Below, one piece after another: positions 26,931 to 35,140 of a DNA stretch of 64,000 bases. Numbering within the stretch: the first letter of the stretch is position 1; each line of letters starts with the position of its first letter. The stretch lies in assembly GCF_035917235.1 (NCBI RefSeq), contig NZ_CP108424.1, positions 124,001 to 188,000 of the forward strand, given 5' to 3'. The notes under the pieces are model-generated. The model was not told the DNA's origin and ran no database searches. It saw only the letters and a program-made list of their open reading frames with translations. Origin of the DNA: Streptomyces sp. NBC_01294. Lineage in GTDB: Bacteria > Actinomycetota > Actinomycetes > Streptomycetales > Streptomycetaceae. A program made the position numbers and the translations under genes.

Positions 26931-27244
26931 TACTCGCTAGATCGAGCCGCGCCCACCGAAGCGTGCCGCGTACGCCCGGCTGCTCGAGGGTCCGGTCGAG
27001 CGCTTGCCCGAGCCGGAAGGCTCTGCCTCTGCCCCCTCCCCGGCCGACGTTCCGGGGGCTGCTGTCGCCCCGGCCGCGGAAGTGGCACCGCCGACGCCGC
27101 TGGTGTCCCCGGTGACGGCCGACCTCCGCTCCGCACCTCCTGCTGGCTGCCCGGCTCCTGGCGTGCCTCCCGCAGTGCTCTCTCCCCCATCATCGAGGGG
27201 CGCACCGGGCGGCTGCCGGACGACGACAAGGCCGTCACGTAACG

Positions 27245-27547
27245 GACGGATGCGCGCAGTGGCAGCTGACGCGTCGCGGGCTCGGACGGTGGGCGTGGAT
27301 CTACCGGTCCGACGCCACCCTGCGCCACCCCACCGCCCTCCGGCAGGAGTTCATCGGCCGTCTCTTCGACGCCCAAGGGGTCAGGACCACCGAGCGGCGA
27401 ACCCTGCCGGACGGGCCGGACGTCCCGGGGCTCGTCCGGCAGGACGAAATAGGGGCCCGGCTCTGTCGCGGTCAGCGCCTGCGGTTTCCTGCAGCGGGCA
27501 CGCTCGAACTCCCGGCAGGGCGGGTGGCCCTGGACAGGAAGAGATGA
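27245..27547 (+). pseudogene. Coding remnant without recognisable start
   Basis: One frame reads as plausible protein for about 100 codons (WQLTRRGLGRWAWIYRSD, then LRQEFIGRLFDAQGV), with actinobacterial codon use, ending at a TGA at 27545-27547. There is no suitable start codon or ribosome-binding site, and upstream codons look random. I do not recognise the family. It is probably the 3' part of a gene left at the boundary between the antibiotic cluster and the plasmid-like region. Confidence 0.35.
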
Positions 27548-27659
27548 TCTTGGTCCCCTCCAGGTGTTTGTGAGCGACGGTCCCGATTCCGGCCCGCGTC
27601 GAATACTGCGGAGGAATGCGTGACGGTCATTCAGGCCCTGTTCCTACTTTCAGGAACCT

Positions 27660-28420
27660 GGGCCGCCCCCTCCCTCGGTACTCCCTCCCCGGCTCGGGGG
27701 GACTGAAGCCCGGTGGGCACCCTTGAGTCCCTGCGCCTTCGGTCACTGAAGAAACCTGCAGGTCAGCGGCTCCGGCAGGGACCGAGAGGGACCGAAGGGA
27801 CTCAAATCTCTAGTTATGAGCTGCCCACGCTACTTGCAGTAATACCTACTGACTACTTACGTGCGCGCATACACGCACACACGTAAAGGCTGGAATAGTG
27901 ATTCCAAGTCCCTTCAGTCCCTGAGGCTCGATACGCAGGGCTGTGACCTGCGGTTTTCTCCAGGGACTCAACGACCAGGGACTGAACGCGAATCCGGCAG
28001 ATTCAGACCCTGGAGCGGAAGGGACCGAGTCATAGCGCGCGAGACCGACGGACTGTCGTTCCGACTGCTGGGGGGGACCCGACGCGGGAGGGGGACGGCC
28101 ACCGCCTGGCGGGTTCGTCTCAGAGGGGCTGCGGCGACCTTGAGGCGACGGGCGGCGCAGGGCCCCGAACCTTGCCCGGTACCGGATGCCGCTGCGACAC
28201 GCCCGGGTGCGAACGGACCTCAGAGAAGGGCCTACCCGGACGAACCTGTTGGAAAAAGATCAGGGACCGAGGGACTGAAGGGACTGAACTTCTGATACAG
28301 CGGAGATTGCATCCCTGCCTGTGGCGGTCTCTGGGGTAGCCTCCGGCATAGTGAATCTTCAGTCCCTCTGGTCCCTGAGGCACAGGTCAAGGTGCTCCGT
28401 GGAGAACCGCCCCGGGACCG
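27660..28420. repeat. Iteron-like repeat field, probable replication origin of an integrated plasmid
   Basis: A non-coding stretch before the primase gene holds at least a dozen copies, in both orientations, of GGGACYGA, often paired as GGGACYGARGGGACT. Clusters lie near 27690, 27778-27801, 27907-27927, 27961-27985, 28017, 28260-28291 and 28359-28383. In the middle is a less GC-rich segment (27815-27900) with a TTACGTG/CACGTAA inverted repeat. This layout, iterons beside primase and helicase genes, is what plasmid origins look like. No other gene was found in 27548-28457. Confidence 0.65.
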
Positions 28421-28457
28421 AAGCAGCCGCCGCTCACGATGCGTCAAGGAAGAGCCA

Positions 28458-29552
28458 GTGCCCGTCCATTCCCAGAGCCTGCCACATCGTGAAAGTGGCA
28501 GGACGGCGCGGGACGTGGCCATCTGGCTGGCCCGGAAGGGCCACCCCGTGCACCCGCTGGCGCCGGGGACAAAGACTCCCGCCCCGAACTGCCCCAAATG
28601 CCGCGACGGCCGGCACCCCCCGCAAGAATGCCCCTGCCACGCCCTGGGCCGCTGGTGCCACGGCTTCCACGCCGCCACCACGGACGTGCCCACGGTGCTG
28701 CGATGGTGGGAGTCGGAGCCCGGGTTCGGTGCGGGTGTCTCCTGTGGCCCGGCCCGGCTCGTGGCCATCGACGTCGACAACCACCCGGGCCCGCTGCCCG
28801 ACCGCAGGCGGCTGCTGCCGGGCATCCCCGTCGACGACAGGGTGGACCTGACCGGACTGCAGAGCGGCTTCGACACCCTCGCGCTGCTGGCGGCGTACCG
28901 TTCGCGGCCCAATCCGTGCGAGGACAGGTCGACCCTGCGCGTCCGTACGCCCTCCGGAGGCATGCACGTCTGGTATCGGGCGCCCAAGGACGGTCCGCGC
29001 TTCCGGTCCTCCAGCGGATCGAGCCCCAAGGTCGCGCTCGCCTGGCAGGTCGACGTCCGTGCGGTCGGCGGATACATCGTGGCGCCCGCGACACGCACGG
29101 CCGCCGGTGTGTACGAGGCGCTGCCCGGAGCGCGGCTCCCCGCCCCCCTGCCGCTGTGGCTGACGACCGAACTCGCCCGCACCGGGCACTTGGTCGAGGA
29201 CTCCCCCGCAATGCCCCCCGGCGGCCCTGTGGCGGCCCGTCAGCTCCCGCGCGTTCGGTCTCAGGGGCGCACGCAGGCCGCAGAACGCATCCTGACCCCG
29301 CTCGTCGACGAGGTGCGAGCCTGCGCCACCAGACCTGCCGGGGCGGCGTTCAGCGAGAAGCTCAACCGAGCGGCGTTCACCGCAGGAGGACTGGCGGCCA
29401 CGGGCCACTTCGACCCGGAGGAGTGCCGCCGGCTGCTCCTCGAAGCCGCCGACCACGCACGCCCCCACCAGCCGCGCCGGAACCGCCTCATCGTCGAAAC
29501 AGGGCTGTGCGCCGGAAGAAACCGACCCATCCACACCGAGGAACGCCCATGA
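28458..29552 (+). CDS. Bifunctional primase/polymerase (prim-pol), plasmid type
   Basis: 364 residues from a GTG at 28458 with AAGGAAGAG upstream; the frame is open to 28392. The N-terminal domain has the prim-pol pattern: WLARKGHPVHPLAPGTKTP, a Cys/His cluster (CPKC, CPCH), WW, catalytic AIDVDNH (Asp105, Asp107), and a GGMHVWYRAP strand. The C-terminal part contains AGGLAATGHFDPEE, typical of such replicases. It primes plasmid or phage replication. It overlaps the helicase start by 4 bp (ATGA) and follows the iteron field, so the three form a replication module. Confidence 0.85.
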   Translation: MPVHSQSLPHRESGRTARDVAIWLARKGHPVHPLAPGTKTPAPNCPKCRDGRHPPQECPCHALGRWCHGFHAATTDVPTVLRWWESEPGFGAGVSCGPARLVAIDVDNHPGPLPDRRRLLPGIPVDDRVDLTGLQSGFDTLALLAAYRSRPNPCEDRSTLRVRTPSGGMHVWYRAPKDGPRFRSSSGSSPKVALAWQVDVRAVGGYIVAPATRTAAGVYEALPGARLPAPLPLWLTTELARTGHLVEDSPAMPPGGPVAARQLPRVRSQGRTQAAERILTPLVDEVRACATRPAGAAFSEKLNRAAFTAGGLAATGHFDPEECRRLLLEAADHARPHQPRRNRLIVETGLCAGRNRPIHTEERP

Positions 29553-31147
29553 GCAATGCCGGAAGCAGGGGGTTCAACGCCCAGGCCGCGGCGGAACAGC
29601 TCGCCGCGTTCACCACGGACAGCTCCGCCGACACCCCCGCGGTCGCCCCGCCCACCGACACGGCCAAGCCCGGCCGACGGGGCGACCAGCGCCGCCTGCC
29701 CGCGCAGCAGACCGCGACCCCGGCAGCGACCGCCGCAGGCGACTTCATCTCCGTCGGACTGCTGCGCAACCTCACCGACCGCGGCAACGCCAAGCTGTTC
29801 GCGCACCTCCACCATGACCGGTTCCGCCACGTCGAGGGACTGGGCTGGTACGTGTGGAACGAGTACCGGTGGAAGCGCACCGGTGGCGAGAAGGCCGCGA
29901 TCTGGGCCGCCGGCGAGATGGCAGAGGAACTACCCGGCCACGACCCGCGCGGCGTCTTCACCGACCGGGAACTGGCCCAGCACCGCAGGCGCGCCATGTC
30001 CACCTCGGGCGTGAAGGCGATGCTCGCCCAGGCCAAGGCCTCCCCCGAACTCGCCCTGGACCCAGACTCCCTCGACGGCGACAAGTACGCCCTGTGCACC
30101 CCTGCGGGCGTCGTGGACCTGCGCACCGGCGACCTGCACAAGCCCGACCCCACCCGGGACCTACACTCCCGCGCCACGTACCTGGCCCCCGAGGCCATGC
30201 ACACCCCGAGGTTCCACGACTTCCTCCACCAGACCTTCGGCGACGACGGCAAGGGCAAGGAGATGATCAACTTCCTTCATCTCCTGCTCGGCTACTCCAT
30301 CACCGGCGACGTCGGCGGCCAGGTCCTGCCCTTCCTGTATGGCGTCGGCGCCAACGGCAAGTCGGCCCTCCTCGACGTCGTCATCAAGATCCTCGGCGAC
30401 TACGCGGACGTCGCCCCGCCCGGATTCCTCATGGAGCGCGGCAAGTTCAACGAGCACTCCACCGAGCTGACGGAGCTCCACGGGCGCCGCCTGTTCGTGT
30501 GCAGCGAGCTCAAGCCGCACGACAAGTTCGACGAGGCCCGCGTCAAGCTCCTCACCGGCGGTGACCGCCTCAAGGCGCGCCGCATGCGGCAGGACTTCTT
30601 CAGCTTCGAGCCCACCCACAAGCTGTGGCTGCTCGGCAACCACCGCCCGGAGGTCGGCACCGGCGGCCACGCCTTCTGGCGGCGGATCCGGCTGATCCCC
30701 TTCGAGCGGGTCGTACCCGACCACCGTAAGATCGACAACCTGGCGGAAGCACTCGTCCAGGAGGAGGGCCCGGGCATTCTGCACTGGATGATCCAGGGAG
30801 CCAAGGCCTACCTCGCGACCAAGCCGGCCCTGACCGGGCCCAGCGTTGTCCGCACCGCCACCCAGGCCTACGCCACCACCGAGGACCACATCGGACGGTT
30901 CCTTGTGGAATGCTGCACCACTGGGGCGGACCTGCCCGATTCACGAGATCTGAAAGTGGAGCAGGGAGCCCTCTACCGGGCTTACAGTGCCTGGTGCCAG
31001 GACGGCGAGGGCCTGCGCCCGGCCACGACCCGCGCGTTCGCCACACGCATCCGCGCGGAGGTCGGTGTGGCCTCACCCGGTGAGATGCTGCGCTCGAACG
31101 GGCAGAAGTTCTACCCCGGTCTGGCTCTCTTGGCCGACGAGGAGTAG
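29549..31147 (+). CDS. P4-family phage/plasmid primase-helicase (SF3, D5-like)
   Basis: 532 residues. The D5-type N-terminal region (WNEYRWKR, CTPAGVVDLRTG) leads to a superfamily-3 helicase core: Walker A GVGANGKSALL at 265-275, Walker B LHGRRLFVCSEL, and motif C LWLLGNHRPEV, followed by FWRRIRLIPF. The C-terminal segment (YRAYSAWCQDGEG) is the winged-helix tail. It unwinds DNA at the plasmid origin. It is coupled to the prim-pol gene by a 4-bp overlap. The apparent upstream extension to 28598 runs in the wrong frame over the primase and is not real. Confidence 0.88.
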   Translation: MSNAGSRGFNAQAAAEQLAAFTTDSSADTPAVAPPTDTAKPGRRGDQRRLPAQQTATPAATAAGDFISVGLLRNLTDRGNAKLFAHLHHDRFRHVEGLGWYVWNEYRWKRTGGEKAAIWAAGEMAEELPGHDPRGVFTDRELAQHRRRAMSTSGVKAMLAQAKASPELALDPDSLDGDKYALCTPAGVVDLRTGDLHKPDPTRDLHSRATYLAPEAMHTPRFHDFLHQTFGDDGKGKEMINFLHLLLGYSITGDVGGQVLPFLYGVGANGKSALLDVVIKILGDYADVAPPGFLMERGKFNEHSTELTELHGRRLFVCSELKPHDKFDEARVKLLTGGDRLKARRMRQDFFSFEPTHKLWLLGNHRPEVGTGGHAFWRRIRLIPFERVVPDHRKIDNLAEALVQEEGPGILHWMIQGAKAYLATKPALTGPSVVRTATQAYATTEDHIGRFLVECCTTGADLPDSRDLKVEQGALYRAYSAWCQDGEGLRPATTRAFATRIRAEVGVASPGEMLRSNGQKFYPGLALLADEE

Positions 31148-31368
31148 ACACCGCACCACGCAACCGGGCAAACGCGACGTGATCGGCCGATGTGTGCTGC
31201 CGCCCCGGGGTAGGCACGCCTACGATGGACAAGGAAGATGAACAGACCCACCATCCGGCGGTGGCCCACCGAGCGCTGCCGCATATCGCCATCGGCATCG
31301 GCGCCGCTCGCGGCGTGGAGGAATCGAGGGCCCGTAAGGGCCGACGTGAACGAGGAAGGATCCAGGCC

Positions 31369-31752
31369 ATGAGCTCGCTACTGACGGCAAGCGATCTCAC
31401 CCACGAGGACAAAGTGGTGTGGCTAGAGGACCCCGCAGAACTCGATTACGTCCGCCAGGCCCTGGACAAGACCCCCCGGCGCCGAGGGAAGCCGCGTTAC
31501 CACCGTGACGGGCGCATGATCGGCTTCGCCGAGCTCGGCGACACCGCGGAGGCGGACCCCGACAGCGGCCTGCAGAAGCGGCGGGTGTTCTACCTGCTGC
31601 CGCACGACCGGGATGCCGAGCCGCACGGCCTGTACAAGGAAGGCGCGCCGGGCGAGGCAGTGGACCCCCGCACGATCGCGCCGCGGCAGGTCGGCAGGAA
31701 GACCGTCCGCTCGCAGCGCGGGCTGTCGGCGTCCGCGCCGACGGTTGCCTGA
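31369..31752 (+). CDS. Hypothetical protein of the plasmid-like region
   Basis: 127 residues from the ATG at 31369, preceded by GAGGAAGG; an in-frame ATG at 31225 would add 48 residues. Rich in charged residues, with PRRRGKPRYHRDGRMIGFAE in the middle and basic patches at the end. No membrane segment or known motif. It follows the helicase gene by about 220 bp and is probably an accessory gene of the same element. Function not known. Confidence 0.55.
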   Translation: MSSLLTASDLTHEDKVVWLEDPAELDYVRQALDKTPRRRGKPRYHRDGRMIGFAELGDTAEADPDSGLQKRRVFYLLPHDRDAEPHGLYKEGAPGEAVDPRTIAPRQVGRKTVRSQRGLSASAPTVA

Positions 31753-31986
31753 TTCGGTCCCTTCGGACCCTCTCGCGAGACGCAGTGGCCCGACGCGAAG
31801 GGCGAGCCGTACCAGCTGGCGAACCGCTGCCTCTCTCGCCTAGAAGGCTGCGACCGGCCTGCGGATAGGCCCTCGGGACTGGTAAGGGCGCATGTTGAAG
31901 TGTCGCGTATTCGTGGCTGATGCCCACGAGTCATGACGCTGGGTAAGCAGTCGGGCCGGTTGGCTGAGGTCTGGCATGATCACGCG

Positions 31987-32565
31987 GTGAGTGATGCGAG
32001 GCTGCTGGCCGCGGAGGCCGTTGAGTCACATGTCCGGGCGTTTTTCGAGGGGCATTCCGTGGAGGTCGTCGTCTACGACCTTGGGCCGGAACGGCGCGAG
32101 GTCGTGCCCGAACTGCGAGTGCTCGTTGTGAGCCCCGGTCCCCGCAGCGACAGCTGGGCTTACGTAACCGCCGGGTGCTGGGCCGCGATGGAGAAGGACG
32201 GCCACGGGCTTGAGTTCGTCATGACTGCCCACGTTCGCGACCAGCGGTTCATCGACCTCATGGCCATGATCGCCTACTACCACTGCGGTGGGCATCAACT
32301 CGATCTGGAGCACAGCATGCCGATCGGTGAACCATGGGTTCCGGGCTCGACCTGCGACCACCTGCTGATCAGCCTGCCCTATCACCACGGACCGGACCTT
32401 GAGCACTGTCCGCTGCCCGGGGGCCACGCCCGCATCCTGTGGACCTTGCCCGTGACAGCCGCCGAAATCGAGTTTCGCAGGCACCAGGGTCATGAAGCGT
32501 TGGAGCAACTCTTCGACGAGGCGGGGATCATTCCCACTGACCCTTTCCGGGCATCGGTGGTGTGA
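31987..32565 (+). CDS. Suppressor-of-fused (SUFU) domain protein
   Basis: About 192 residues from a GTG at 31987; an ATG at 31933 is the longest option and neither has a clear ribosome-binding site. The hallmark C-terminal block is present: LLISLPYHHGPDLEHCPLP, then LWTLPVTAAEIEFRR, HEALEQLFDEAGI. Bacterial SUFU-domain proteins are often immunity proteins of polymorphic toxin systems, and no toxin gene lies next to it here. The family assignment is mine from pattern; the immunity role is family knowledge, not shown here. Confidence 0.7.
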   Translation: MSDARLLAAEAVESHVRAFFEGHSVEVVVYDLGPERREVVPELRVLVVSPGPRSDSWAYVTAGCWAAMEKDGHGLEFVMTAHVRDQRFIDLMAMIAYYHCGGHQLDLEHSMPIGEPWVPGSTCDHLLISLPYHHGPDLEHCPLPGGHARILWTLPVTAAEIEFRRHQGHEALEQLFDEAGIIPTDPFRASVV

Positions 32566-32591
32566 GGCGTGGGCCGAACCTCTTCCGGCGA

Positions 32592-33444
32592 TCACCGCTT
32601 GTGATCACCAGGGGCGTATCGGCTCCAGGTTCCACCGGCTTCGGTGACCAGATGCGTGGTGGTCTTGTCGTGGTATCCGAACGCCTTCGCGATGACGGGG
32701 GCGGGGGCCTGGAGGACGAGCTGGCGGATCGAGGAGGCGCGGCCCCGCTGGGGTGGGATGCCGATGTCACGAAGGCGGTCCTGCAGGCTCGTCTGGTGCA
32801 TGGGCTGTCCGGCTTGGCGGCCGGGGAACAGCCAACCGGAACTCCGGCTGCTCGCGTAGGCGAGGTTCGGGTGTTCTGCGAGGTAGCAACGCATGAGGTC
32901 GGCAACGGGAGCTGGCAGCGGGGATGGTGGATCGCCGAGCCGAACTGTGACTGTGGTGCCGTCGTCGACGATGTCTTCGGTGGTGAGGCGGACGATCCGG
33001 CTGACTGGTTGGGCGTAGAGCAGGACGAGTGCGGCGGCGACTCGGCTCCGCAGCGGGGGGGGGGGCTGTCATCGTTCAGGACACGCCGGAGCAAGGTGAG
33101 ACGCCGGTGCTGGTGCATCGGGGTTTGGTCCTGCTTGACGATGTGGGTTGGCAGGACGAGTCGTGGCATCGTGCCGGCTTCCATGCACCAGCGGAGGAAG
33201 ACCTGGGCCGGGCGTCGGGTGGCGTACTTCTCGGTGTGCCAGGCGTCGAGATCGGCTTGCTGGCAGTGATCGAGAGTCCTGCCGCGGTCGAGGAGCCAGA
33301 TGAGGAAAGCGCCGGCCTGGGTGACCTGCTGTTTGGCCTCGTGGGTCGGTGAGCGTCCCAATGGTCCCTTCTCTGCCTTGGCTCGAAGGCGCCGCATCTG
33401 GTGCCAGGTGGCGAACCGGTGCAGAAGTCGGTGAACCTCCGGAT
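32592..33444 (-). pseudogene. Tyrosine-recombinase-like gene, frameshifted and truncated by IS3
   Basis: The 5' frame (from the IS border to about 33070) encodes LLDRGRTLDHCQQADLDAWH and RPAQVFLRWCMEAG. The 3' frame (to 32592) encodes SSIRQLVLQAPAPVIAKAFG, YHDKTTTHLVTEAGG and TWSRYAPGDH. The two join across an 11-G run at 33055-33065, where one base is gained or lost. The gene start is missing because the IS3 element adjoins it and no 5' part continues on the other side. Related full-length proteins are common in streptomycetes. It is non-functional unless the homopolymer is a sequencing error, and the missing start remains in any case. Confidence 0.75.
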
Positions 33445-33520
33445 CGGGCCTTGACCCCGGATTTTGGACACCGGAGAGACTTGGATCTTGATGGTCCAGG
33501 AGAACGGAGTCCCCGTGGGG

Positions 33521-33826
33521 ATGAAGCACTACCCCGCCGAGTTCAAGGCGGACGCGGTCGCGTTGTACCGGTCACGGCCAGGAGCGACGATCAAGTCCGT
33601 CGCCGGCGATCTCGGGGTGAACACCGAGACGCTGCGGAACTGGATCCGGGCCGCCGACAGGCGCCGCCCCGGCTCCCACTCGACACAGCCGGCCGCTTCG
33701 CAAGCCAGCGGTGACGACGTGCAGGCGGAGTTGGCCGCAGCTCTGAAGAGGATCCGCGAGCTGGAGGAAGAGCGCGACATTCTCCGCAAGGCGGCCCGGT
33801 ATTTCGCGACGGAGACGCGCTGGTGA
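33521..33826 (+). CDS. IS3-family transposase OrfA
   Basis: 101 residues from the ATG at 33521; ATG 33491 is an alternative. HTH_Tnp_1 domain (YPAEFKADAVALYRSRPGAT, VAGDLGVNTETLRNWIR) followed by a leucine-zipper segment (LKRIRELEEERDILRKAARY). It recognises the inverted repeats and cooperates with OrfB. Its stop overlaps the OrfB GTG (GTGA) instead of the slippery-run frameshift common in the family, although the longer product could still form by frameshifting. Confidence 0.85.
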   Translation: MKHYPAEFKADAVALYRSRPGATIKSVAGDLGVNTETLRNWIRAADRRRPGSHSTQPAASQASGDDVQAELAAALKRIRELEEERDILRKAARYFATETRW

Positions 33827-34725
33827 ACCGCTGCCAGTTCGTTGAAGATCACCAGCGCCGGTTCGGCGTCACGCGGCTGTGCTCACTGCTGGGAATCTCT
33901 CGCTCGAGCTTCTACTACTGGCGCCGCACCGCAGCGGCAAGGGCGGCCCGGCAGATTGCCGAGGCCGGGCTCGCAGCCTGGATGCGCAAGGTCCACCAGG
34001 ACTCCGACGGCACCTACGGAGCCCCCAGGATCACAGCCGAACTCCGCGACGAGGGCGGCCCGGTGGTCAACCACAAACGCGTCGCGAGGATCATGCGGAC
34101 CATCGGGCTCGAGGGAGTCCGTCTGCTCCGCCGGCACCGCACCACCCTCGCGGACCAGACAGCGCCGAAGACGCCGGATCTGATCGGCCGTGACTTCACC
34201 GCGGCCGCGGTGAACACGAAGTACGTCGGCGACATCACATACCTGCCGGTCAGCGGCGCGAAACCGCTCTATCTCGCGACCGTAATCGACCTCGCCTCCC
34301 GCCGGCTGGCCGGGTGGGCGATCGCCGATCACATGCGAACCGAGCTCGTCATCGACGCCCTGGCGGCCGCCGAGCGAACCCGCGGCAGTCTCGATGGAGC
34401 GATCATGCACACGGACCACGGGTCTCAATATACGAGTCGGGCCTTCGCCGAAATCTGCAGGTCAGCAGGGGTTCGGCAGAGCATGGGCGCGGTCGGGTCC
34501 AGCGCGGACAACGCCGCCGCGGAAAGCTTCAACGCCGCCCTCAAGAGGGAGACTCTCAAAGGCCGCAAAGGCTGGTCCAGCGAGCGCGAGGCCCGGCTCG
34601 ACGCCTTCTGCTGGCTGACCCGATACAACACCCGACGCCGGCACTCCCGCCTCGGTCAGCGGTCCCCGATCGCCTACGAGAACGACTCCCAACCAACAGC
34701 AACTACCCTGGCCCAAGCCGCATAG
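33823..34725 (+). CDS. IS3-family transposase OrfB (DDE integrase core)
   Basis: 300 residues. N-terminal HTH_21-like part (VHQDSDGTYGAPRITAELRD) and an rve integrase core with the DDE set: Asp in VGDITYLPV, Asp in HTDHGSQYTS, Glu in AAAESFNAALKRE. The C-terminal YNTRRRHSRLGQRSP is typical of the family. It catalyses strand transfer of the element. All catalytic residues are present and the frame is intact, so the copy may be active. Confidence 0.88.
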   Translation: MNRCQFVEDHQRRFGVTRLCSLLGISRSSFYYWRRTAAARAARQIAEAGLAAWMRKVHQDSDGTYGAPRITAELRDEGGPVVNHKRVARIMRTIGLEGVRLLRRHRTTLADQTAPKTPDLIGRDFTAAAVNTKYVGDITYLPVSGAKPLYLATVIDLASRRLAGWAIADHMRTELVIDALAAAERTRGSLDGAIMHTDHGSQYTSRAFAEICRSAGVRQSMGAVGSSADNAAAESFNAALKRETLKGRKGWSSEREARLDAFCWLTRYNTRRRHSRLGQRSPIAYENDSQPTATTLAQAA

Positions 34726-34753
34726 ACGTGTTCAAAATCCGGGGTCAAGGCCC

Positions 34754-34780
34754 GTGACAACCTTCACCAAGAGTTGTCAC
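34754..34780 (-). terminator. Hairpin at the IS3 right border
   Basis: GTGACAAC and GTTGTCAC are perfect 8-bp arms around 11 bases, overlapping the stop of the minus-strand gene that ends at 34777. It could be that gene's terminator or part of the old insertion target. Confidence 0.4.
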
Positions 34781-35121
34781 GCGGCCGGGCCGTTGCGGAT
34801 CTGGAGTTCGTGCAGCCACTCCTGGGCCGCTGCGAGGTTGGGGGCGGTCCCGACGGGTTCGTATGCGAACACGCTCCACTCCTCCAGGACCCGGGTTTCG
34901 CCGGGACGGAGGTGGGTGGAGCCGCCGTTGACGGGCCGGTGGCGGCGGTGGATGTCCATCGGCGGGCGGCGGCGTTTGTTGTACGCGGCGAGGGCGGCAT
35001 CGGCGTCCAGGCGGCCACCGTCGTCGGGCGCGAGGCGGCGAGCTCGCGCGCCCTGCTCCGTACGTCCTCGACCGAGGCGGTCTCGTACGGGCGGGGACTG
35101 CAGCAGGGGCGCGACTCCCAC
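34777..35121 (-). CDS. DUF6087-like small protein
   Basis: About 114 residues from a GTG at 35121; the start is uncertain because the frame is open to 35451. The conserved core is NKRRRPPMDIHRRHRPVNGG, then HLRPGETRVLEEW and a short closing strand, which I associate with the streptomycete DUF6087 group. No catalytic residues are known. It ends within the hairpin at the IS3 border. Upstream is the 3' end of the WD40 protein gene, 19 bp away on the same strand. Confidence 0.55.
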   Translation of the reverse strand: MGVAPLLQSPPVRDRLGRGRTEQGARARRLAPDDGGRLDADAALAAYNKRRRPPMDIHRRHRPVNGGSTHLRPGETRVLEEWSVFAYEPVGTAPNLAAAQEWLHELQIRNGPAA

Positions 35122-35140
35122 TGCTCGGTCCAGATCCGTT

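Larger units (their letters stand above)
33445..34754 (+). mobile_element. Complete IS3-family insertion sequence
   Basis: About 1.3 kb bounded by 27-bp inverted repeats with one mismatch (CGGGCCTTGACCCCGG then ATTTTGRACAC), carrying two overlapping transposase genes. No clear target duplication is seen, so the flanks may have been rearranged after insertion. Confidence 0.88.

Noticed and set aside
28598..29548. A long upstream extension of the helicase gene
   Set aside because: It runs in another frame through the primase gene, whose own frame has the catalytic Asp pair; the ATGA overlap fixes the helicase start at 29549.
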